From: Parachlorella kessleri
Taxonomy: Eukaryota > Chlorophyta > Trebouxiophyceae > Chlorellales > Chlorellaceae
Assembly (NCBI GenBank): GCA_001598975.1
Contig: BBXU01002340.1
Coordinates: 1 to 40,895, forward strand
DNA length: 40,895 bases
Reading direction: 5' to 3'
Position 1 is the first letter of the stretch. Every line of letters begins with the position of its first letter. The notes under the pieces are model-generated. The model was not told the DNA's origin. It did not search any database and saw only the letters and a program-made list of their open reading frames with translations. Positions 10,101-20,400 of the stretch are shown piece after piece. The position numbers and the translations under genes are program-made.

Positions 10101-13100
10101 GCTGGAAGCTGTCATGATACGCCTGCGGTGGCTGTGAAGTTATGCCTGTCCTGCCTTCCTTCAAGGGCACCTGGCGGGAAAGCCCCTGGGAGGCTAGGGA
10201 ATGGGCAGCTGCAAGTTCAGAGTATCCAAAACCCAGGGGGAGCTGCTCACTGAGGGCGGTGGCTGGACGGGAGCTGTTGAAAAGCGGGTTGCTGTGCTGC
10301 ATCCAGTCCTGCACTGAAGTTTCAGCGGCTTCCTGCAGATAGTGCTGACTTGACACTGCGCTCTCGCGGCTGTCTGGTCGACAGTGTAGGCCGACGCTGC
10401 TAGCTGCAGGGATGCCCTCTGGCAACAGGTTCTGGCTGGCCAGCGGCCATACAGCACCTATGCTGCCGCCAGCGTCACCGAGCTGTCCCTGCTCGCTCAT
10501 GATGGTGCTGCTGGTTTGGCCTGCAATGCGCTTCTGGACCTCGTGGATGGAGACCTGAAGCTTGTTCTGCAGCTCGAGCAGGTGTGCCATCTCACTGTCC
10601 TGCTCCTGGCCACAGTCTGCCCCTCCTTCAACCGCCGGCATTTCCGCAGCAGGCTCCCACTGGCCCTCTCCCTCGGCTGGCTGCCGCTGCTCGCTGCTGC
10701 TGCGTTCTGAGGCCTCAGGGATGGCACTAAGGGCTGGCTCAGCAGCCGAACGACGGAAGTGCTGCCCTGCCCTGTGGGCCCCTGTCTGCCCCGCCACCTC
10801 ATCCTGTGAAGCTCCCTCCGCTTGGAGCTCCGGCAGCAACTGCTTAGCGGCAGACAGCGGCTCTGGCACCAAGGCACCCCCGGCAGGCTTCACGCTGCTT
10901 GCATCTGAGGTCTGCTCCATGCCGCTCCCCCGGCTGGCGCCCCCACTCAGCTGGGAGTTGAGCGACTCCTGCCAGTGATGCAAGTCCTCCAGCTGCTGAA
11001 GGCGGGACAATGCCTTGGTGACCATAGTGGTAAGTGGCCCCTTCTGCTGTTGTTCCAGCTGCTGCGGCTGCGCTGCACCCTGTTGCTGCATGGCTGGGGT
11101 GTAGGGCGGCGACACACATCGCTGAGGTGCCCCATAGGAGGCAGTAGGCCTCGATGGTGAGGGTGCTTTGGGACTATCCCCTTCAGCCAGTTGCTGGCCA
11201 GTCCCTGCAGCCCAAGCCTGGTAACGCGCAGGCGTTGTGGCCTCTAAGCTGCTTGGCTCGGACTCCTTCCCGCACGCAGCTTCTCCGCCGGGAATCCCTC
11301 CTGCTGCCGTGCCAGCAGAGGCGGACTGGCGGCGCTGCTGTCGAGTAGGAGATGCCCTGCTGCTGAACACCTGGTGCGATTGGGCTGGCTGGCTCAGATG
11401 GGCAGGCGAGTGGGGCCTCGTCAGACCAGGTAATCCAAGCGCGATGTCAGGCCCAGACCCAAGCTGCTCAACCTCCTGCCTCGATGAATCTGCTGGCTGC
11501 GGTAGCAGCGGCGCAACTGCATCCAAGGGTCGTAGGGTTCGAGCCCACCTCTTCGCAGGACTATCCATCCCAATGTCAGTGCTTGGCCTGCCAGCTGGCC
11601 GACTTGGACTGAAGGAGGGAAGGCCAGAGGTTGCCAGCTGGGCTAGCTGCGTCGGGCTGCTGGTTGTGTCCCTGCCATTGGCTACGGCGCCAAAAGTGTT
11701 ACCGGGAGGCAGCGGGATGGGAATAGCAGAAGCTGGCTTGTAACTGTGGTGCTCTGCTGCTGCATCTGGAGAGGCATTGAGAGGCTGCGACGCAGACCCC
11801 ACATGCCCATGCTCTGGTCCAGGGCATGCATTTCCCGCGTTACTGCTGGCTTTCTCCACCAGCATGCCATCTTGCAGGAAGTAGCGGTAGGTGCCCAGGG
11901 CACTACCAAGCCTGCAGACCATGAACCCCGTATTGACACCACTGCACCATGCATGATGGGAGTGACAATGAGACCCATAATTTGTGCTTAGTCATGCAGA
12001 AGATACACAAGGGGCAGACCTGTGCTGAGGCAGTGCACTGTCGGACCAAGCGGGAGCAGGGCACCTGGAAAAGACTCTGTTGTTTCTACCTGTCAGGCTT
12101 TGCCTCTATGTCCACCACAAGCTGGGCCCCACTTTGGTGACCCAGGTCCTCCATCCGCATAGACACTGCTGCCAAAACTGCACCACCCTGCTGCTGGCCG
12201 CACTCCAAAGCTGTGCTAGCGTGGTGTGCTGCCCGCACGGTGAGCAGGGGAGGGTCAGATTGCAGCTGTAGCCGGAACAGTGGATGAACTACATGGTGCA
12301 TTATCGACTGCGGTGAGGCCCTGCCATTGGTGGGAAGATCGCCTGCTCTATTATGCTGCTGCTGTTGCTGCTGCTGCCGCTGCGAAGGAAGCTGGGGTTG
12401 CACCTGCAGTCTAGTGGGGCTGAGAAACCAGGTTGCATAGGATCAGCGGTAGCCATCGACTGGGCGCAAGGCAAAAGGCAGCTCGAAACAGTGGTGTCCA
12501 GTCCAGGCTAAACGCTACTCAATACCGTTGGCTGGCTACTGACGGCACTGCACCCACCTGCATCTGACCTTCCTCACCAGCCGCTTCCTGCGGAGGCACC
12601 TGCTTTGGCGCAAAAAGCTGCACACCAAAATCCAAGCTGCTCCGCTGATCCGCTGGTATTTGCGGCCGCACAAAGCGAGGCGGGCTGCGGAACTTGGTGG
12701 GGCTTGTGTTTGCAGAGGTGCACAGAGGACCTGCAGGCTTATGAGCTGGTTTGCCAGCACAGCGCTGGCGGTTGCTTATGTGCCGGTCGGCATAGCCAGG
12801 CTTAGTAGGAAGTCCCATCGATGCTGATGCTGTGGCCGTCGCTGCACTGCCATCAGCAGACTGGCGGGGTCGAGGCTGCTGTGCTGCCAGGCCTTCCGTA
12901 AGTGTCACTACGGCCTGGGTGTCCCCATGGGATGCAGGGGCAAGACGCTGGAGCTCCTGCAAGAGAAGGCACACCCGCACCCCATCATAATGCGCACTGA
13001 AATGCCCCTGGCGGCTCATGGAGGCTTTCTGGGCGGAGGGCGTAGGGCAAGACGGGGGTAGGCAAGATGCAAGCAGAAGTAATTTCAGTTACCAGAATCC

Positions 13101-14717
13101 TAGTAGCCGCTTGCGGCAACATAAATAGTCTCGACAGAGGCGGGCAAGGCTACCAGATCAAAGCACCTGATGCTGCAGTCGCTCTTTACCTGCCATACCG
13201 TTACTGCCGCCTGCCGAACTTGTGGAATACGGTCAAACCTGACATGCTGCTCTATTGCTGCCAGCAGCTGTGGCTGTGCAGCCACCACAACTGCCAGCCC
13301 CGAGTCAGGTGCCGCTGCCATGGCAGCAGAACCCTCATCATCTTGGTGCATGCTTTGCCGCTGCTGCTGGACCAGAGCTCCTACAAGCAGCGCCAGGGTC
13401 TCTGTGGCGGCCTTGCGGACCTGCCACTCCTCCCGCCGCTCCATGCCGCTGATGATCATCCGCAAGATGGACTGAACTGCTGTGCCTGTCAGCCTTAGCC
13501 CCAGCAGGCATATGCAGGACTGGAGGGGCAAAAAGACCTCGCCAGCTGTGAGGGCCACTGTCCCTGCAGTGGCAATTGGACTTTTGAGTGTCATGACTAG
13601 AGTACCAGGACTAATTGCAGCTGTGCATTGTTAAGCTCGCAGCGACCCGGAACGTGTAGCCGAACCTTGCCACACATAAGAAAATATGTCAACCAGCTCT
13701 TAGCAATTAGTTACTGCTTCAACGGCCTTCTGTGCTACTGGCCGACACATGCACCTGCTAGCCTGAGCAGCGCCTTCAGGCACTCCGTGGCCGAGTGCAG
13801 CACCGCTGCTGAGCGCTGCCACTTCCTAAATGTGGCCAGCACACCCTCCACCAGAAGGCAGCCATTGCCCAACTTGGTCTTGGCAGGGCCCCTGCACCCA
13901 TACCTCTAGCCATATAAGCTATAAGGTCGGGATCGTCAACTAGTCGCACGCCGGGCAGAGGAACGCTGCATGCACTTCACAGTCCCTCTGCCACTTCTAC
14001 GCTGTTCGATTGGGTTGTCAGACTGCTGCTATCCCATGGGATAACTCTTTACGCACCTGCAGGCTGCTCGCAGCAGAGGAGCGATCAGTAGGTAGCACAG
14101 CCACTCTCTGGGTAGCTCCTCCTTGCTGGCCACCCCTAGGGAGGAGAAGTGCCCATGGCAGTAGGCCTCTATACAGGCGCCTGCCAGCTGCTGCATGACC
14201 GCCTGGAGCTCCTGTGCCGACTCAGCATTCTCCTCGTGGCCAATCCGCTCTATCACCTTGTCCCGCACATGCAGCAGGGTCTGACCCCAGTGCTTGGTGG
14301 CATGTAGCTTAAGTGCATGAGCAGCCAGCCTGCAGCAGCGCACTTTTTGGGGCATGTTGGGGCGTCTTAGCAGTCTGCAGGGAGGTAGTTTCAACCCCCA
14401 TACTCAACATACAGGGGTTATACCCATGCTATTCTTGGAGAAGCTCAGCATCTGTTTTGCCAGCTACTAGGCTGCCTGTAGCCACACCTGTATCGCAGAC
14501 GCCGCACGGCAGGGGGGCACTCCTTGAGGGCACTGAACAGGTCACGGACAAAGCCCTCCAGTTGCTGAGGCTGCAGGTCCTGCTGGAGCAAGTGCTCTAC
14601 CGTCCATACAGACTGCGCCTGAAGCTCTTTGGTGGCAAGGCCGGCCAAGGCTTCCTTCAGCTGCAGCCGCACCTCTGCACCTCGTGCATGGAGCGTTTGT
14701 TTAAGGGCTCTGTTCAT
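7134..14717 (-). CDS. SPR2: TORTIFOLIA1/SPIRAL2-like microtubule-associated protein
   Basis: Exons, 5' to 3' on the minus strand: 14717-14488, 14329-14057, 13891-13755, 13563-13190, 13028-12558, 12403-12090, 11941-9937, 9709-9472, 9278-8767, 8453-7965, 7636-7547 and 7283-7134. This gives 5283 nt and 1760 residues, with all phases matching. Residues about 10-338 form the HEAT/TOG-like domain. An early helix pair reads RLQLKEALAGLATKELQAQS and continues to AVRRLRYRLAAHAL. Later the family's hallmark repeat appears as EEWQVRKAATETLALL followed by VRFDRIPQVRQAAVTVWQ. The middle (about 500-1500) is disordered, Gln/Ser/Pro-rich and mostly in one 2-kb exon, with a short coiled segment (LELQNKLQVSIHEVQKRI). 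The C-terminus (about 1530-1760) is helical and ends CFEQLEDM. In plants this family binds the microtubule lattice and minus ends and controls severing and growth direction. About twice the usual plant length, through the linker. Divergent from the augmin gene. Confidence 0.85.
7723..7850. repeat. Tandem duplication in a TORTIFOLIA1-like intron (period 76)
   Basis: A block beginning TTGGTATGGTAC at 7723 recurs at 7799. The two copies (about 52 bases each: 7723-7774 and 7799-7850) share most positions, including GACAAGAGATG and ACAGGACTG. They lie in the intron between exons 10 and 11 and show no coding frame. Confidence 0.7.
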
Positions 14718-15062
14718 CTAGGCGCCATATCACAACAGCGGTACCCTTCTAACACTAGTAATATATATTGCAGACCATCTTATAAAACGATAGCCCTGGA
14801 AGCATTAGTGGATACAAGCAAGCTGAGCAGGAGTACACCACGGAGGCTGGCCCACTGACTTCATGTTGGTGGTGCTACGGGATGATTCGGCAAACACCGT
14901 TCCAAAAAGACAGCTAGTAGCCTGTACGAACGATTATGACGAACGCTTGACAAATCGTCTTAATTCTTGAGGAGGCGGTATAGGCTGTCCAGGAACGTTG
15001 GAGCTTTGGTATTTTAAATTTAGATAGTATTCATCTCACCACAAGCTAGGCTTCTGCACACT
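14718..15062. promoter_or_regulatory. Shared divergent promoter region of the TORTIFOLIA1-like and augmin genes
   Basis: 345 bases separate the two start codons. This is AT-richer than the flanks. A TATATAT stretch (14761-14767) lies about 45 bases upstream of the minus-strand ATG, and ATTTTAAATTTAG (from about 15011) about 50 bases upstream of the plus-strand ATG. These could be TATA-like elements or lie in 5' leaders. Co-regulation is an inference from the spacing and the related gene functions. Confidence 0.5.
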
Positions 15063-16994
15063 ATGACATCTAGCCAGGATGATGAGCAAAAGCAGCAAAC
15101 GAAGCAACTGATCCTTGCAGAGATGCTGGAAGATGCCTTGGGAGGCTGCAGTCAGCAGGACAGCGCAGTGAGGCGTGCCTTGGACGTGTCTGCGGCCCTG
15201 GACAGGCTGAGTGCAGCTAGCCAGACAGAGCCATGTTGCTCGCAGCATGACTGGCTGGCAGGGTCAACCGTAAGCCCGCTGGGTCTGCAGCGTGAGCAGC
15301 TCGAGGCACAGACGCCCAGCGCACTGGCACTGCAGGTGCGGCTTGCTTATGCTGACACGAAATCAAGGAATTGGAGTTGCCCGTGATTGCTTGGCTATAT
15401 GCCGTATAACACACGGTAAACGGGGGTTGAGCGCAGGAAGGAGTCCAGGAGGTACTACCAGGTGTGGAGACTCGTCTGGAAGAGCGATGTCGGCAGCTGG
15501 CAGCTACCAGCAGATATGACAGTGAGTTTCTCAGCACTGTGCGGCCCGTTTGCCTGTACGCCTGACTTTGTAGGTTTGCCGGATCGAGGCATGTCGATTC
15601 ACAAGATTCGCGCAACAGGCTTATGGATAAGCGCATGCAGGTAGTTCTTACGACGGACTGGGAGACCATTTGCGGCAGCTGGTAGCCAGTTCGGATCGGC
15701 GGCCAGAAGTGCGGTCATGGCAGCGGGCTGCAAGTGCTGCCCAGCAAGCGGTGCAGCTCCTAGCGGAAGTGAATGAAGTGCTGATCATTATTGTGGGTCA
15801 GTACAAGCTGCAGAAACGGAAGGTGAGTCCTGCTGCAGCAGGTGAGTGCTGGACTTCAACCTTGTATTTGGACTTGGTGCATCTTAAGCTGGTCTTACGG
15901 CTCTTTTGTACCCTGCAGTATAGTACCTGCTGGCTGTTGTTGCCGCATCCTTAACCTGAAAGGCACCAGCCTCATGTATTATCACCCCTGGCTCTAAGAG
16001 CACTTTTTGCGGTTGCTAGCATCTGTGTCCCCACCTCACCGAAGCATGCAGACTTAAATGCCAGTGGCTGAAGAGGCCATAGATGTGATTCTCGGACTTT
16101 GAAAAAATACTCACGATGCAGGAGGCTGACGAAGCCAAGGCAGCCTACCTTCACGCCCAATGCTGCATGCTGCTGGAGAAGCTGCGGGTGGTGGAGGGGC
16201 AGCTGCATGGGGCCACATATACACCCGCCACGCTGCCGGCGCTGCGACGGGTGGCCCAGGTCGTGGGCGGTGCGGTGGAGGAGGTGGCAAGCCGCCTGCG
16301 AGAGGTGGGTTGGCGCTACTTCCAGTCACGTTGCATACAGAGCCGCCACGCTACCGCAGCTGTAGCGGCTGGCGCTGCAGTTAGGAGATACAGCGGGGGA
16401 GGGGTGGCAAGCAGGCGTTGGGCAGTGCCTGACGCACTTTGCTGTCTCTGGTGCTTTTTCTGCTTGGGTATAAGATTGTCCTATCCCTCACTTGGTGGCA
16501 TGTGTAGTGGGTACGCCTAGCCGCACTGTAGTAAATGGCTGGGTTAATCCTCGATTACAGCCAGGTCCAGTATGATGGACTGTCGGATGGGTTATGGCAC
16601 ACACTCCTTTGGCAGGTCGGGAAACAATGTATGGGGCACAGGTCAGCAGCTTATAACTCTCCAAGATCATCATCTCTTTGCTTTTCGAATGTGGCAGGGC
16701 ATTGTGCAATTTGCTAGGCAGGACTGGGTGCAAGGGATGATCAGCCTGTGCACTAAGTAGCAAGGTCCCTTGACCAGCGAAGTTTCAAGGTCGTCAGCTG
16801 GTACAGTCATTCGCAAACGCTGGTCCCTTGCTGTGGCGCAGGCCTCCACAAGGTTGGCGCAGTACCAAGCGCTGGGACCCAAGTTTGAGGCCCTGGCCAA
16901 GGAGCATGTACGCATGCAGCAGCAGATTGCAGAGACGCATTACCAACTCAAGGAGGTGGAGGAGTTTGCAAAGCTGCAGCGAGTGCTGGGCTAG
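15063..16994 (+). CDS. AUG4: Augmin complex subunit 4-like protein (HAUS4/AUG4)
   Basis: Exons: 15063-15335, 15437-15521, 15641-15822, 16122-16304 and 16842-16994. This gives 876 nt and 291 residues, in phase throughout. The protein is mostly alpha-helical coiled coil: residues about 92-120 read EGVQEVLPGVETRLEERCRQ, and 181-290 hold the best family match. There the order is MLLEKLRVVEGQL, then YTPATLPALRR (213-223), then RLAQYQALGPKFEALAKEH (245-263), which is the C-terminal pattern of HAUS4. Augmin recruits gamma-tubulin to existing microtubules for branched nucleation in spindles and plant cell arrays. Human HAUS4 is about 360 residues, so this is somewhat short; the N-terminal exon is the least certain. 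Intron 4 (537 bases) is the longest. The internal acceptor at 16841 (GCTGTGGCGCAG) was chosen because it alone keeps phase and motif. A poly(A) signal follows 5 bases after the stop. Confidence 0.75.
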
Positions 16995-16999
16995 GAGAA

Positions 17000-17004
17000 T
17001 GTAA
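17000..17004 (+). terminator. UGUAA poly(A) signal of the augmin gene
   Basis: TGTAA starts 5 bases after the TAG stop at 16992-16994. That would make a very short 3' UTR, unless another signal further on is used. Confidence 0.5.
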
Positions 17005-17412
17005 AACATTTTCATTCTGGTCAGCATGTGCCTGGGTAGCTACGGGGTAGCACAATCCGATGCCACGCTTTTAAAGCAAATTGCGACAGACTTTTCTGTC
17101 TGATCTTCTATCTCTGAAATGTCAATGCTTGTCACCCTTTTAATGGGGAGTCCTTCAGCAGGAGTAGCTTTGCGTTGGTTTGTGTACCGCCAGGTGTTGA
17201 AATCTCACGGCCTTCCTACAGAGGTGGAGTTACAGGGCCTTTGATGGAGGCATGAGTGACTTTTTGCAGCACTTCTGTGGCAGCATGCTGCCTAACAAAA
17301 TCACTTTTTGGCTACAAACTGAGCAGTCCCTTCCGCATTGCTCAGCTTGACAACTCGTCATCACATCCTGTAGAAGAACAGCCAGCTCAACCACACATGC
17401 CTTAAGTCCTCC
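17005..17412. other. Convergent 3' intergenic region
   Basis: About 400 bases between the convergent augmin and enhancer-of-polycomb genes. No exon is seen. The only recognisable element is the minus-strand poly(A) signal at 17230-17234. Confidence 0.5.
17230..17234 (-). terminator. UGUAA poly(A) signal of the enhancer-of-polycomb-like gene
   Basis: TTACA on the plus strand is TGTAA on the minus strand. It lies about 180 bases after that gene's TAG stop (17413-17415). Confidence 0.5.
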
Positions 17413-20400
17413 CTATGGGCCAAGGTTGGATTTCTGCTGCACTTTTGGAGGCCGGCCTGGTCCTCTTCTGGCTGCTGAGGCCGCTGTGCCTGGCGTGGGC
17501 TTGGGCGGCAGGCCAGGAGCGGGGCCAGGGGTACCAGCCCGCTTGGCTGGGGCTGCGTTTGTCCGCACTGACAGGTTGGACCCAGGAGTGCCCTGCACCC
17601 CAACCACACAAACACGTTTTACGGCAAGGTGGAGGTAAACTCGACCGAAGGGACTAGAAAGGTGTACCCCAGGCAGCCAAAGCTACACCGAGCGAAGCAT
17701 GTCGCGCACAGCGGCGGACTGACGCAACAAGCGGAGAGCACTGGGCGGTGGGCAGCTACACACAGCCCTGCCAATTTTATGTTCAGCTCGCTTAGTCTTG
17801 CTTACCATGGGATACTGTGATATACTGCCCCCAGGTGTGCCCCCGCTACCCGCCGGTGGCGATGGCAGCTTCACCCTCAGTGACAGCCCGTTTGTGGCAG
17901 CGCCGCTGGAGCCCGCCGCTGCCGGGCCTGAGCCTGGCGAGCCACTCAGGCCATGCTGCCGCGCTCCTGGCGAGGCGCCTGCTGCGGCCGCTGCGCCTGC
18001 TGGGTCGGTTTCAAACCGCTGCAGCGCTGCTTGGGCCAGGTCTGTCTGGCCCAACCACTCGGCGTAGGGGTTGGGCAGCTCCCACATCGGCCGGCAGCCA
18101 GAGTCCACCTCCCAGCCGGCTGGCTCCTGCTGCTGCGCTGCGCATGCTGCCGCCGCTGCCCCTGCTGCTGCTCCTGTCGAACCTGCGCCCGCTGACCCGG
18201 GCTGCTGCGGCGGCGGAGTTGCGCCTGTACTGGCAGCGTCAGCATTTGCAGCAGGCGGCGTGGCTGCCGCCTCCTGGGAAGGCTCCGGGGTTGTCGGCTC
18301 AAAGGAGGTGAAGGGCGCACAGCGGTCAAGGATGAGTCGACCACCCCGCCCAATGCGCGTTCTACACTGCCTGCGCACAAAAACAGGGTGGGAGGAGGCA
18401 GTTGGCCCAAGCGCAAGGCTTAAAATGAAACACACAAATCAATTCCGCCAAGTCCAGTCGGTCGGCACCAAAATTAAAAGTCCATCAGAACCTGTCAAAT
18501 GCTGCCGAGCTGCGGCCTCCACCGCCAAGCCATACCATGGCAACACCCAACCTAATTCAAGGGTTGATCTACCATTGCCACGCTCAGAATGAGCAGGGAA
18601 CCTTGTCCTGGCGTACCTGTAGTTCAAGCTCTTGGGAACTGACAGCTCCGCCTCATGGTCATGCAGCGACAGCCGCGTGATGTCCGGCTGCCACGCAAAG
18701 ACCTCCGCCGGCTGTGGCGGCAGCGGCGGCGGCGGCAGCGTGGCAACGGCATTCAGCAGAGGCACTTCACCAAGCCTCTTCCTGCACACAGGGCAAACAA
18801 ATGGAGTGTAAACGGATGAGGCGTGGTCATACTGCATGTGCCACTTGCACCTTACAGGTGGACACCGGAATCTCAGGGTGGTGGGGCTGTAGCCCCCATA
18901 CATGGGGCACCTGGCGCCCCTCGCACGGAGTTTGGCATTTTGCCAGGGCTCCTGCGCTTCCTAGGAAATCTCTAAGTCCGCTGTAGAAAGAGCACCCACA
19001 GGCAGCGCCCAATCAGCGTCCACACATGTCCTCACCGCTTCTTATTTTTCTTGCTAGACCTGAAGTCTAGCAGCGTGTTGGTGGTGGCAGGGGCGGCCTC
19101 CGGCAGGTCAAACCCTATGGGACGCTTCACGCTGCTGCGCTTGGCTGCTGCCAGGTACTCCGACTCAAGCTGCGGGAGCAGCAAGGTAAATAAAACGTGG
19201 TAAGCGCAGCATTCCAATGCTGGGTGCCTTCCAAGTGGCTGCAATGCTGCAGAAAAGTGAGTAACCCTTTGGCATGCCGACCTCAGACGGAAGTGGGCCC
19301 ATCAGCAGGTGGGACCAGACACCAGCACTAGCGGCAAGCTGCACGCAAGGCTGGACACGCAACCTGCGTGTATTCCACCCCAACCAGACTATTTACATCC
19401 TGACCACCCCCACACCACCACTACCACCACACACACACGACACACAGTTGTCACGCAGGCCAGACGCACCTTCTCTGCATTACCACGAGGCTCGTGCCGC
19501 TGGCGGATCTGCAGCTGCTGCATGTCGGTCTCGACGTACTGCAGGCAGCAAGAGGTGCCAGAAGGGCTGGGGCCCAACCTAGGCTATGTGGCAGCAGTGC
19601 AGTATGACTATTCCGGCTGCAGCTGCTTACTGTGTTTGCACAAACCAGAATGATCCAAAAGGCTTCCGGCTGGGAGCGTAATCCTGAGATGCAGTTACCA
19701 CATAGGATCCAGCCCTTACATGCACCACAACCAGTCACACTTTAAACGCCAGGCCCCTGCTAGCCTGTCTACCGCCAAGCAGCTGACCACACGCATAACA
19801 ACCAGTCCTCCCAAGTGTTAAACCTTGCAAGGAATCTCCAGAGTGACTACAGAATTACATATCAAATGACCTCTGGCAAGACTCTGGAGCATTTCTGCGT
19901 CCAGCCAGCCCTGCCAGTACAGTTCGTCTCTCACTCTCCATTTGCACCATCTGCCACCCTTGCTAATAGTCGAGTGATTAGGAAAAGAGACAGGCCCACC
20001 CACCACAAGGTCCCGCTTCTTGCGCTCCCGTTTGACCAGCATCTCAAAAAGGTCCAGCCCCTTGTGCACGTTGGCCTGGATCATCTTCATCTTCTCCAGC
20101 GAGTCCTCGTTGTTCTCACGCCGCCGCCGCGTGGTGGGCCGGTGCAGCTTCTCCCGCGGCCTGCACGCACACTGGAGGGCTAGGTAGGTTTCCCGGGGTG
20201 TAAAGTGGAGTGCTGCTAGGGATGAGGGAACCTGCTGGTGGGCCGGCACTGCTTCCAGTGGAGGCTGCACTGAGGGGAAGGGGAGAAATGGAGGCTGTAG
20301 AGGCATGCCTTGGGTTACCCTCTGAGAAAGGGAAGACAGGGATAAGCACAGCTGCTTCAGACAGTCTGGGTAGGTCACTATGGCATATCCCACTGTACCT

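Noticed and set aside
9916..11922. 668-residue open frame as a separate intronless gene
   Set aside because: It joins in phase to exons on both sides (acceptor at 11942, donor at 9936) and continues the TORTIFOLIA1-like protein.
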